Source: VGEM01 sp033764265
Lineage (GTDB): Bacteria; Pseudomonadota; Alphaproteobacteria; Rhodospirillales; Rhodospirillaceae
Assembly: GCA_033764265.1 (NCBI GenBank)
Contig: JANRJB010000192.1
Coordinates: 1-8,020 of the forward strand
Reading direction: 5' to 3'
Length of the DNA: 8,020 nt
The notes beneath the pieces were generated by a model. It was not told the origin of the DNA and ran no database searches. It saw only the letters and a list, made by a program, of their open reading frames with translations. The position numbers were made by a program, and so were the translations under genes. Shown piece after piece: positions 1-6,259 of this stretch (position 1 is its first letter; each line of letters begins with the position of its first letter).

Positions 1-1
1 G

Positions 2-202
2 GGCGCGGGCTACGGTTTGCACTGGCCCGATCTCGACGTCGACCTCAGCGTTCCAGGCCTGCTGGCGGGTTTGTTCGGAACGCGGGCCTACATCGACCGG
101 CTACGCGCGCGCCGTGCCGGGTCGGCCACGTCGAAGGCCAAATCCGCGGCGGCGCGCCGCAATGGCGCCAAGGGCGGCCGACCGCGCAAGGTCGCGGTCT
201 GA
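2..202 (+). CDS. DUF2442 family protein, C-terminal part (5' end outside window)
   Basis: The frame is open from the left edge of the window to a TGA at 200-202, so only the last 66 residues are seen. They begin GAGYGLHWPDLDVDLSVPGLL, which matches the conserved end of the DUF2442 fold (G-x-G-x-HWP-x-x-D-x-DLSV-x-GLL). DUF2442 proteins are small, of unknown biochemical function, and are often encoded beside a DUF4160 partner in a toxin-antitoxin-like pair; any partner would lie outside this window. After the domain comes a basic, Ala/Ser/Lys-rich tail ending in NGAKGGRPRK, a tail often seen on this family and possibly nucleic-acid binding (inference). A TTG at 17 could be read as a start but falls inside the conserved motif, so I treat the gene as truncated by the window. 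It converges on the Ohr gene with 39 bases between stops. Confidence 0.8.
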   Translation, partial: GAGYGLHWPDLDVDLSVPGLLAGLFGTRAYIDRLRARRAGSATSKAKSAAARRNGAKGGRPRKVAV

Positions 203-241
203 CCGGCGCGCTTTCCGTTCGCTGTCGATCCGGCGCGTGTT

Positions 242-673
242 CTAGGCGCGGCCCTTTGCTGTCGCCTTGGTCGGCGCGCCGTTGCGGAACGCGTTGGAGT
301 AGGGGCAGACCTGATGGGCGGCCGCAACCAATGCATCGGCGTCGGCCTGCGGCAAGTCCGGCAATGACGCCTCGATCTCGAATTCGAACGCGAAGCCGCC
401 GGCGTCGTTGCGCCCCATGACCACCTTGCAGGTGACGGCGACGCGGCCCGCCGCGATCTTTTTCTGGCCGGCCACGAACGCCAGCGCCGAGCCGAAGCAC
501 GCCGAGTAGCCCAGCGCGACAAGTTGCTCGGGGTTGGTCCCGTCGCCGCCGGGTCCGCCCAGGTCCTTGGGCATCGAGAACGACAGCGTGACCTTGCCGT
601 CCGACGTGGCTCCGCTTCCGCCGTTGCGCCCGCCGCCGGTGGTGGTTGCAACCGCCGTGTACAGCGCTTTCAT
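242..673 (-). CDS. ohr: Organic hydroperoxide resistance protein (OsmC/Ohr family peroxidase)
   Basis: Encodes a 143-residue cytoplasmic thiol peroxidase that reduces organic and lipid hydroperoxides; in the family it is recycled by lipoylated proteins. The length is typical. The two redox cysteines are present: C59 in GYSACFGSAL and C123 in the VCPYSNAFRNG motif. R16 and E49, the active-site pair expected in Ohr, are also there, and the CPYSNA motif separates Ohr from OsmC. The frame stays open 21 codons further upstream, but I chose the ATG at 671-673 because the family begins MKALYTA and a good ribosome binding site (GGAGGCG) lies directly before it on the minus strand. The gene stands alone on its strand. 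Ohr is often controlled by the MarR-type repressor OhrR, but no ohrR and no obvious AT-rich OhrR palindrome is visible here. Confidence 0.93.
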   Translation of the reverse strand: MKALYTAVATTTGGGRNGGSGATSDGKVTLSFSMPKDLGGPGGDGTNPEQLVALGYSACFGSALAFVAGQKKIAAGRVAVTCKVVMGRNDAGGFAFEFEIEASLPDLPQADADALVAAAHQVCPYSNAFRNGAPTKATAKGRA

Positions 674-755
674 GTTCGCCTCCTGTTGTTGATCTGTGAT
701 CGATTCTCCGGTGGCGCAGCGCACCCGGCTGACCACCCCTGTTCGCCGCCCCAGT

Positions 756-960
756 GCTATCGCATATCAACCCGAAGCCGGCACGTGAGCGGAGGCGCAG
801 CATCAAACACGATGTCATGCCGGACCTGATCCGGCATCCAGGGTTTTCGGTTTCCCCCGCGTTCCATTGCCCTGGACCCCGGATCGCGCCGGCCTTCGCT
901 GACGCTTCGGCCCGGCTTGTCCGGGGTGACGACTGAATTTGGATGTCCTTATGCGATAGC
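756..960. repeat. Perfect 11-base inverted repeat bracketing the palindromic element
   Basis: GCTATCGCATA at 756-766 is exactly repeated in inverted orientation as TATGCGATAGC at 950-960. The 205-base segment between the outer ends contains the whole dispersed palindromic element. The arrangement looks like a small mobile cassette with terminal inverted repeats, but I see no clear target-site duplication outside the arms and no gene inside. It could also be chance, or a pair of regulator sites. Confidence 0.45.
814..930. repeat. Dispersed intergenic palindromic repeat (alphaproteobacterial type)
   Basis: The element runs from GTCATGCCGGA to CCGGGGTGAC. Its outer ends are imperfect inverted copies (GTCATGCCGG against GTCACCCCGG, 8 of 10). 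Inside, TCCAGGG at 837-843 pairs with CCCTGGA at 870-876. Each half also has its own hairpin: ATGCCGGA (817-824) with TCCGGCAT (830-837), an 8-base stem with a 5-base loop, and CCCGG/CCGGG at 911-925. Elements with this sequence style are scattered between genes in many alphaproteobacteria (from memory, not searched). It probably folds in RNA and may limit read-through or protect 3' ends. Confidence 0.75.
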
Positions 961-998
961 CCCGCTCACCATCCCCGCTCACCATCCCTACTCACCAT
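960..998. repeat. Three tandem copies of a 13-base unit over the MBL-fold stop codon
   Basis: The unit CCCCGCTCACCAT occurs at 960-972 and 973-985 without mismatch and again at 986-998 with two changes (CCCTACTCACCAT). The third copy contains the stop codon of the MBL-fold gene (TCA at 992-994, TGA on the minus strand), so the copies duplicate the sequence around that stop. Because 13 is not a multiple of three, the copies are out of frame with one another and lie downstream of translation. They look like slippage products. Confidence 0.8.
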
Positions 999-1891
999 CC
1001 CATGTTGTAGTGGGTCAGCACGCGGCGCACGTTTTCCTTCAGCTGGGTGTCGTAGTTGCGCATGTGGGCGAACTGCGGCAGCGCGATCCTGTCCGGGATG
1101 TCGTCCATCGGCGTGCCGGCTTCGATCTCCTTCTTCACCGCCACCATCAGCGCCTCGACGTAGGCGCGCCGCTCGCTCAGCTCGCCGATCGGCGCGGTGG
1201 CCATGCGGTGGCCGGGGATCATGGTGGTGATGCCGTCCATGGATTCGATGGCGCGCAGCGATTTGATGTAGGGGATCAGGCTGTAGTCGTTCATGCGGCC
1301 CAGCGGCACGCCGCCCGGCGTCGCCAGGTCGACGATGAACAGGATCGGGTGCGGCTGCGGCCGCATCACCACCAGACAGTCGCCATGGTTGGGGCCCAGG
1401 TAGATCAACTCGAGCGTACGGCCGCCCAGCGTCACTTGGTAATTCCCCTCGAAGGTGACATCCGGCATCACCAGGTCGGGGTGCGGCAGCTCGGTGAAGG
1501 TCTTCAGGCAGTTCTTGTGGCTGATGAAGGTCGCGCCCTCGTCCTTGAAGATCTGCCCGCCGAGCACGTGGTCCCAATGCTGGTGCGAGTACACCACGTA
1601 CTTGACCGGCTGGTCGGTCACCTTGGCGATCTCGCCGCGCAAGGCCTTGGCGGCGCTGATGCTGATCGGGTCAGTGGCGATCACGCCTTCGGGCGTCACC
1701 CAGAACATGTTGCGCGTGCCTTCCCAGCGGAAGGTGTAAAGGTCCTCGGCCACTTTGGTGGTGTCGAAGCCCTGCAGCCGGAACACGCTCTGATTGGCGT
1801 CGGACGGTGGGCTGAGGTCGGGCATCGGCGGCGGTGGCGCGGCCAGCGCAGCGGACACAAAAGCCGAAACGAGCATTGCGAAACGCAGCAT
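992..1891 (-). CDS. Exported metallo-beta-lactamase-fold hydrolase
   Basis: This 299-residue protein begins with a signal peptide (MLRFAMLVSAFVSAALA, likely cut near residue 18) followed by a Pro-rich stretch, so it probably acts in the periplasm. The metal-binding signature of the MBL fold is complete: H103-Q-H105-W-D107-H108, then H169 (GPNHGD), D188 (FIVDLA) and H228 (PGHRM), which should hold two metal ions, usually zinc. The family includes beta-lactamases, lactonases, glyoxalase II and many esterase-like hydrolases; the sequence alone does not show the substrate. The start is supported by GGAGGT at 1896-1901, five bases before the ATG on the minus strand. It lies 15 bases downstream of the tannase-family gene, so both are almost certainly one transcript and may act on the same class of ester in sequence (inference). 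Confidence 0.88.
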   Translation of the reverse strand: MLRFAMLVSAFVSAALAAPPPPMPDLSPPSDANQSVFRLQGFDTTKVAEDLYTFRWEGTRNMFWVTPEGVIATDPISISAAKALRGEIAKVTDQPVKYVVYSHQHWDHVLGGQIFKDEGATFISHKNCLKTFTELPHPDLVMPDVTFEGNYQVTLGGRTLELIYLGPNHGDCLVVMRPQPHPILFIVDLATPGGVPLGRMNDYSLIPYIKSLRAIESMDGITTMIPGHRMATAPIGELSERRAYVEALMVAVKKEIEAGTPMDDIPDRIALPQFAHMRNYDTQLKENVRRVLTHYNMGW

Positions 1892-1906
1892 GAGGACCTC
1901 CGTGAT

Positions 1907-3430
1907 CTACTTCACGCGCCAGTTGGCCGCGTCGGTTGCATCGCCGGTGCCGCCGTACACCGCCACCGCCGGATACGGAAACACCGGCCGGCTGCCCACG
2001 ACCGTATCCGCGGCCAGCGGGAACGCGGGGTAACTGTCGGGCGGCAGCGTGGTCTTGAACGCGATCAGCCGGTCGGGCGCCTGGCCGCGCTCGACCCACG
2101 CTTCCATGGCGCTCAGATAATCCACCGTGTTGACGCCATTGCCGCCGCGGCAGTGCGCCATGCCGGGCAGCATGAACATCCGCAGGAACTCGGGCAGTTT
2201 GTCCGGGCCGAAGGCCTTGGCCTGGGCGGCATGGAACTCGAGCGACGAGGCCGGCGTGGCGTCGGTGTCCGACCAGCCGTGGTACAGCAGAATCTTTCCG
2301 CCGCGATCCTTGAACGCCGACAGCTTGCGCCCGTCGGGCCCGTAGTCGAGCAGCCCGCCGATCGGGCCACCCGTCAGGCCGTGCTTGGCGTAATCGAAAT
2401 CGGGCAGCGTCGCGGTCGGGCCGATCAGGGTGTCGAGCAGGAAGCGCGCGCTGCCGGCCCGGCCCGGCGGTTTGCCGTCGACCCCGATCAGGCCCGCGAT
2501 CCAGGCGCGCTCGCTGCCCTTGGCGTAGCCCATGGGATAGAACGGCGTGCCGTCGGCGCGCGCGGCGCCGCCGTAGATCGACTTCGCCACCGCCACCTGT
2601 TCGGCCGTCAGGCAGCTGTCACCCGCCGCGCCGGTGCAGGCAAGCGCGGCGGGGTCGAACCCGCACGCTGCGGGATCGGCGATTACGCCGTCCTTGAGGT
2701 TGTCGTCCATGTCGCAGGCGACCAGCGCGGCGTCGGCCAGCAGCGTGATCGCCGCCGCGGTCAGGATGGTCTTGCCGCCGGCGCGGGTGTTGCGCGCGAA
2801 CGCGAACACGTTGTGCGGCGTGACCATGTTGGCGGCCGGCGCGCCGGCGATGATGCCGTCGAAGTCCTCGGGGTACATCAGCGCCTCGGTCAGCCCCTGG
2901 CGCCCGCCGGTGGAACAGCCGCGATAGTAGGCATGGCTCTGCGCCGTGCCGTAAGCCTGTGCGATCACCGCCTTGGCCAGCACGGTGGCCAGGTGCGTGG
3001 ACCGGTGCAGCCAGTCCGTCACCAGCGCCTTGTCCTTGGTCCAGGCGCGCTCGTCGCCGTTCGCGGGCAGCCGATGGCCCATGTCGGTGGTGGCGACCGC
3101 GTAATTGCGCTTCAGCGCGTCGTCGCCGGCGCGCGAGTTGATGATACCGCACAGCCCGCCACAGCCGGTGAACAGAAACCGGCCCGACCATGCCTGCGCC
3201 GGCAGACGCACCTCGACGCCGATGCTGGGCGCGATGTTGGCCACGACCCGGCAGTGAGCCGGCTTGCCGTCGGATGCGGGAACCAGCTCGGCCGACTGGA
3301 TCGTGGTGGCCGCGCCGACGGCGTCGGAGAATTGCGCCCGCGTCAGGTCGGCGCACGCCGCCGGGGTCAGCGCCGCTGCAGGTCCGGCCCCGACGGCCGC
3401 GATCGCGGCCAATACGCCCGCCCACATCAT
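1907..3430 (-). CDS. Tannase/feruloyl esterase family exported hydrolase
   Basis: The 507-residue product has a hydrophobic N-terminal leader (to about residue 20, AAA-LTP), indicating export. It carries the tannase-family signature in order: nucleophile S173 in GCSTGGRQG, acid D388 in YHGWSDTDATP and H426 in PGMAHCRGG. C172 and C427 sit beside the catalytic Ser and His, the paired-cysteine (CS-D-HC) arrangement that joins the two by a disulfide in this family. A calcium-loop-like segment, CDMDDNLKDGV from C239 to about D252, lies in the inserted lid region. Members release phenolic acids such as gallate or ferulate from esters, and the family also includes MHETase-like enzymes; the substrate here is not determined. 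The ATG at 3430 follows CCTCC at 3436-3440 (GGAGG on the minus strand). A second ATG follows at once, so either could serve. It is the first gene of the operon with the MBL-fold gene. Confidence 0.9.
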   Translation of the reverse strand: MMWAGVLAAIAAVGAGPAAALTPAACADLTRAQFSDAVGAATTIQSAELVPASDGKPAHCRVVANIAPSIGVEVRLPAQAWSGRFLFTGCGGLCGIINSRAGDDALKRNYAVATTDMGHRLPANGDERAWTKDKALVTDWLHRSTHLATVLAKAVIAQAYGTAQSHAYYRGCSTGGRQGLTEALMYPEDFDGIIAGAPAANMVTPHNVFAFARNTRAGGKTILTAAAITLLADAALVACDMDDNLKDGVIADPAACGFDPAALACTGAAGDSCLTAEQVAVAKSIYGGAARADGTPFYPMGYAKGSERAWIAGLIGVDGKPPGRAGSARFLLDTLIGPTATLPDFDYAKHGLTGGPIGGLLDYGPDGRKLSAFKDRGGKILLYHGWSDTDATPASSLEFHAAQAKAFGPDKLPEFLRMFMLPGMAHCRGGNGVNTVDYLSAMEAWVERGQAPDRLIAFKTTLPPDSYPAFPLAADTVVGSRPVFPYPAVAVYGGTGDATDAANWRVK

Positions 3431-3522
3431 GTCGTCCTCCCCCGATGCCCGGCGATGCTAACCACCGCAACCCAGCCAGCCTAGCGCCTTTCGCGATTCC
3501 CCCGTCATGCGGCAAGTGGTCT

Positions 3523-3542
3523 AATGCGTCTCGACCCGCATT
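3523..3542. promoter_or_regulatory. Inverted repeat AATGCG-N8-CGCATT, candidate operator of the SDR promoter
   Basis: In the 133 bases between the divergent tannase and SDR genes, a perfect 6-base inverted repeat with an 8-base spacer lies 21 bases before the SDR start codon. It overlaps TCTAAT (3520-3525), which matches five of six bases of a sigma70 -10 box, although no good -35 box is seen upstream. A repressor bound here would cover the promoter. This is inference from symmetry only; a 6-base arm can arise by chance. Confidence 0.3.
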
Positions 3543-3563
3543 CCACGCACCGCAGGAGCCGCC

Positions 3564-4460
3564 ATGCAGCGCCGCGACATGCTCTCCACCCTGGCCGTCG
3601 GCACGTTCGCCGCCGCCCCGGCGGCCGCCCAGCCGATCCCCCCGTCGGCCGAGAACGCGCCGTTCACCGACGCCCGCAAGGCTGCCCAAGCCAAGGACGC
3701 GGTGGTGCTGGTGACCGGCGCCAACCGCGGCGTCGGGCTGGGGTTCGTGAAGGTGGCGCTGGCCCGCGGCGCGCGCCGCGTCTACGCCACCGGGCGCAAC
3801 CCCAAGAACCTGCCCGACGTCGTGGCGCTCGACCCTGACCGGGTGGTGCCGCTGACGCTCGACGTGACCGACGACGCCCAGCGCCGCGCCGCCGCCGAAG
3901 CCGCCCAGGACGCAACCTGGCTGATCAACAACGCCGCCTATCCCGGCAGCGAGCAGGCCGAGGAACGGCGCGTGCGCAGCGCCGCCACGCTCGACGATCT
4001 CAAGCGCACCATGGACACCAACTGCTGGGCGCCGGCCGAGCTCGCCCGCCTGTTCGCGCCGATCATCATCAAGAACGGCGGCGGCGTGATTGCGCAGGTC
4101 CTGTCCGGCGGGGCGTGGTTCTGCCTGCCGGAGTTCTCGGGCTACAGCATCTCCAAGGCCGCCGCCGCCATCATGACCGCGGGCCTGCGCGCCGAACTGG
4201 ATCGCGACCCGGTGCTGGTGGCGCGCGTCTACACCGGCGGCGTGCAGACCCGCGCCGCGCCGGTCGGCTACACCGGCGGCGTGACGCCCGAGCAGCACGC
4301 CGAGGAAGTGTTCGACGCGCTGGCCAAGGGCGAGGCCGACGTCTTCCCGGCCGGGTCGCGGCGCATGGCCGAGCGCATCCGCACCGATCCCGCCGGGTTC
4401 GAGCGCGGCGTCATCGATCGCTTCCACACCAACCCGGTGCGCATCGCGCCCTACGAATGA
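3564..4460 (+). CDS. SDR-family oxidoreductase with a Tat-like N-terminal leader
   Basis: A 298-residue short-chain dehydrogenase/reductase, predicted to oxidise or reduce an alcohol/carbonyl group with NAD(P). It has the classical marks: cofactor motif TGANRGVG (51-58), D100 in LDVTD, NNA at 122-124, catalytic N153, S181 and the Y194-S-I-S-K198 motif with the usual 13-residue spacing from S181 to Y194. The PG motif after the active site is altered to TGGVQT (224-229). Before the Rossmann fold are about 45 extra residues that start MQRRDMLSTLAVGTFAAAPAAA, resembling a twin-arginine leader with an AxA cleavage site; if it works, the folded, cofactor-loaded enzyme would be exported. The ATG at 3564 has AGGAG at 3554-3558. 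It is divergent from the exported hydrolases, which suggests, without proof, a common pathway. Its stop is 10 bases before greB. Confidence 0.88.
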   Translation: MQRRDMLSTLAVGTFAAAPAAAQPIPPSAENAPFTDARKAAQAKDAVVLVTGANRGVGLGFVKVALARGARRVYATGRNPKNLPDVVALDPDRVVPLTLDVTDDAQRRAAAEAAQDATWLINNAAYPGSEQAEERRVRSAATLDDLKRTMDTNCWAPAELARLFAPIIIKNGGGVIAQVLSGGAWFCLPEFSGYSISKAAAAIMTAGLRAELDRDPVLVARVYTGGVQTRAAPVGYTGGVTPEQHAEEVFDALAKGEADVFPAGSRRMAERIRTDPAGFERGVIDRFHTNPVRIAPYE

Positions 4461-4470
4461 GCCTGGGTGC

Positions 4471-5055
4471 ATGAGCAAGGCCTTCACCAAGGAGCCCGAC
4501 GCCGAGGCCGAAGAACGCGACGCCGAAGCCGACACCGCGCTGCCGGGCGGACGCAACTACGTCACCCCGCGTGGTCTCGCGCTGTTGCGCGAGGAACTCG
4601 ACCGGCTTGTGCGCGTCGAACGGCCCAAGGTGGTCGAGGTTGTGTCGTGGGCCGCCGGCAACGGCGACCGTTCGGAGAACGGCGACTACATCTACGGCAA
4701 GCGCCGGCTGCGCGAGATCGATCGCCGCGTGCGTTATCTGATCAAGCGCATCGAAAGCGCGGTGCTGGTCGACCCCGCCCGCCAGACCAACCGCGACCAG
4801 GTGTTCTTCGGCGCCACCGTGACCTACCGCGACCCGCACGGCGCCACGCGTGCGGTCAAACTGGTCGGCGTCGACGAGGCCGACCTGGAGCGCGGCCTGG
4901 TCAGCTGGGTTTCGCCCATCGCCCGGGCGCTGATGAAGGCCGAGGTGGGCGACACGGTCGAGGTGCGCACCCCGGCCGGCGTGGATCGGATCGAAGTGCT
5001 GGAGATCGCCTACGATGACCCGGCTTCCGGCGGCCCGGCTTCGACCAACGGCTGA
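4471..5055 (+). CDS. greB: Transcription elongation factor GreB
   Basis: Encodes a 194-residue cleavage factor that enters the secondary channel of RNA polymerase and restarts backtracked complexes by trimming the RNA 3' end. The N-terminal coiled coil carries the GreB-type tip GDRSENGDYIYGKRRLREIDRR, with the essential acidic residues D66 and E69. The C-terminal FKBP-like domain includes SPIARALMKAEVGD (148-161), and YIYGKRRLREID distinguishes GreB from GreA. An acidic Ala/Glu-rich N-terminal extension of about 20 residues and a short tail are extra compared with the E. coli protein. The ATG at 4471 lies 10 bases after the SDR stop with only a weak ribosome binding site (GGGTG), which fits translational coupling. 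The last codons (S191-T192-N193-G194-stop) overlap the first half of a predicted LytTR site. Confidence 0.93.
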   Translation: MSKAFTKEPDAEAEERDAEADTALPGGRNYVTPRGLALLREELDRLVRVERPKVVEVVSWAAGNGDRSENGDYIYGKRRLREIDRRVRYLIKRIESAVLVDPARQTNRDQVFFGATVTYRDPHGATRAVKLVGVDEADLERGLVSWVSPIARALMKAEVGDTVEVRTPAGVDRIEVLEIAYDDPASGGPASTNG

Positions 5056-5074
5056 CGGGCGTCGACCAACGCCG
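5042..5074 (-). promoter_or_regulatory. Predicted LytTR (AlgR/LytR-type) binding site upstream of the sensor kinase gene
   Basis: TCGACCAACG occurs at 5041-5050 and again at 5062-5071, exactly 21 bases apart. On the minus strand the two 9-base half-sites are GCCGTTGGT (plus 5044-5052) and GGCGTTGGT (plus 5065-5073) with a 12-base spacer. The published LytTR pattern is two direct repeats of about [TA][AC][CA]GTTN[AG][TG] spaced by 12-13 bases; the halves match 8 of 9 and 7 of 9. The site starts inside the last codons of greB and ends 44 bases before the kinase ATG, a suitable place for activation. The downstream operon encodes a LytTR protein, so autoregulation is likely (inference). Confidence 0.62.
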
Positions 5075-5105
5075 GGTCCGGCCGTTACGCCGCCGCCCCG
5101 ATGGG

Positions 5106-5116
5106 TTATGTATAGG
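5106..5116 (+). promoter_or_regulatory. Weak -10-like AT-rich stretch just before the kinase start codon
   Basis: TTATGTATAGG is the only AT-rich stretch between greB and the kinase gene. TATAGG (5111-5116) or TATGTA (5107-5112) could act as a degenerate -10 box with no recognisable -35 box, as expected for an activator-dependent promoter. Transcription would then begin at or very near the ATG at 5119, giving a leaderless or nearly leaderless message, consistent with the lack of a ribosome binding site. This is a weak call. Confidence 0.25.
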
Positions 5117-5118
5117 CC

Positions 5119-6243
5119 ATGACCGACCCTGCCGCCCCGGCGCCGTCCGAAGCCCAATCCCGCCCGCTTGTCGACCGGGCGGTGGCGCTCAACACCATTC
5201 TCGGCTTCTGGGCCTTTTACTTCGTCATCAACACCCTGCGCATGGCCATGGCCGGGGCCGAGGATCAGCTCGACCTGATGGGCCGCCGCGCCATGGTTGT
5301 GGTCGCCGGCATCGCCCTGACCCTGGTGCTGTGGCTGGTGCTGCGCCGCCTGGAAGGCCGCTCGATGCGCGTGCTGGTCACCGCGGCCTTCGTCGCCGCG
5401 ATTCCGGTGGCGGTCGCTTACGCGATTTTCAATTACGCCGCGTTCTACATCGTCGAACCGCTGGAATCGGTGCTGCGCGAGATCGAACAGTACGAGGCCC
5501 AGAACAAGAGCGCGTGGGTGATGATCGCCGATTCGGCGTTCTCCTGGTACTTTTTCATCGCCGCCTGGGGCGTGCTGTACGTCGCGTTGGCTTACGCGGC
5601 CAAGGTCGGCCAGGCCGAGCGCGCCGCGGCCGCCTACCGCGCCGAGGCCCAGGACGCCCAGTTGCGCGCGCTGCGCTATCAGATCAATCCGCACTTCCTG
5701 TTCAACACGCTCAATTCGCTGTCCACGCTGGTGCTGCAGAAGCGCACCGACGAGGCCGACCGCATGATCGTCAACCTGTCGACCTTCTTCCGCACCAGCC
5801 TGACCAGCGATCCGGCCGCCGACATTTCGCTGTCGGACGAAATCCGCATGCAGCGGCTGTACCTGGATATCGAGCAGGTGCGTTTCCCCGAGCGGCTGGT
5901 GGCCCGCATCGACGTGCCCGAGCAGCTGTGGGACGCGCGCGTGCCCGGCCTGATCCTGCAGCCGATCGTGGAGAACGCCATCAAGTACGGCGTGGCGCGC
6001 ACCACCGCCCCGGTCACCATCGCGATCTCGGCCCGGGCCGAGGGCGACGACCTGCGGCTGACGGTCGAAGACAACGCCGGCGGCGCGGCCTCGCCCAAGC
6101 CCGGCGCCGGGGTCGGCCTGGTCAACGTGCGCGACCGGCTGGCCGCGCGCTTCAACGGCCAGGCACGCTGCGAGTTCGGGCCCCGCGCCGGCGGCGGCTT
6201 CCGCGTCGACCTGACGATGCCCTTGCGCCGCGACGCGGCCTAG
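5119..6243 (+). CDS. LytS/AlgZ-type membrane sensor histidine kinase
   Basis: A 374-residue kinase of the His_kinase (LytS/YehU/AlgZ) family that should phosphorylate the response regulator encoded next to it. The N-terminal half has about four hydrophobic segments (roughly 23-43, 57-76, 86-108, 138-161) and no recognisable sensor domain, so the signal is sensed within or beside the membrane. A short helix rich in Ala/Glu/Arg (165-186) leads to the phosphoacceptor motif RYQINPHFLFNTLNSL with H192. The ATP-binding part shows the N box QPIVENAIKYG (N286), the D-box EDNAGG (D318) and the glycine-rich GVGLVNVRDRL (331-341). All catalytic motifs appear intact. The ATG at 5119 has no clear ribosome binding site. 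The regulator gene begins 16 bases after the stop. A predicted LytTR site lies upstream. Confidence 0.92.
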   Translation: MTDPAAPAPSEAQSRPLVDRAVALNTILGFWAFYFVINTLRMAMAGAEDQLDLMGRRAMVVVAGIALTLVLWLVLRRLEGRSMRVLVTAAFVAAIPVAVAYAIFNYAAFYIVEPLESVLREIEQYEAQNKSAWVMIADSAFSWYFFIAAWGVLYVALAYAAKVGQAERAAAAYRAEAQDAQLRALRYQINPHFLFNTLNSLSTLVLQKRTDEADRMIVNLSTFFRTSLTSDPAADISLSDEIRMQRLYLDIEQVRFPERLVARIDVPEQLWDARVPGLILQPIVENAIKYGVARTTAPVTIAISARAEGDDLRLTVEDNAGGAASPKPGAGVGLVNVRDRLAARFNGQARCEFGPRAGGGFRVDLTMPLRRDAA

Positions 6244-6259
6244 CCGGTAGACCGCCGCC

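Larger units (their letters stand above)
674..991. other. Intergenic region of 318 bases with repeats and the ohr upstream region
   Basis: No convincing gene lies here. Going left to right it holds the ribosome binding site and presumed promoter of ohr (about 674-755, read on the minus strand), one arm of an 11-base inverted repeat (756-766), a dispersed palindromic repeat (about 814-930), the second arm (950-960), and the tandem 13-base repeat that continues over the end of the MBL-fold gene. The hairpins in the palindromic element may also serve as the 3' boundary of the tannase-MBL transcript, since no separate U-tract terminator follows that gene. Confidence 0.6.

Noticed and set aside
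203..237. Direct repeat CCGGCGCG at 203-210 and 230-237 between the DUF2442 and ohr stops
   Set aside because: An 8-base all-G/C repeat is expected by chance in DNA of this composition, and it forms no terminator hairpin.
530..545. GGTTGGTCC inside ohr and GACCAACC inside greB as extra LytTR half-sites
   Set aside because: They are single near matches inside coding sequence without a partner 21 bases away.
674..736. Upstream extension of Ohr by 21 residues to position 736
   Set aside because: The extension has no Ohr homology, and the GGAGGCG ribosome binding site plus the family start MKALYTA point to the ATG at 673.
917..3484. Open frame of 855 codons on the plus strand opposite the tannase and MBL-fold genes
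   Set aside because: The product is His/Arg/Gly-rich low-complexity sequence with no recognisable family, while the minus strand carries two complete enzymes with intact catalytic motifs and ribosome binding sites. It is a GC-bias shadow.
2619..4556. Open frame of 645 codons on the minus strand crossing the tannase and SDR genes
   Set aside because: It overlaps two real genes in other frames and the divergent promoter region, and has no domain-like content.
5047..5086. Nested inverted repeats (AACGGC/GCCGTT and GGCGT/ACGCC) after greB as a terminator
   Set aside because: The stems are short and no T-tract follows; the direct-repeat reading as a LytTR site explains the sequence better and recurs at a second locus.
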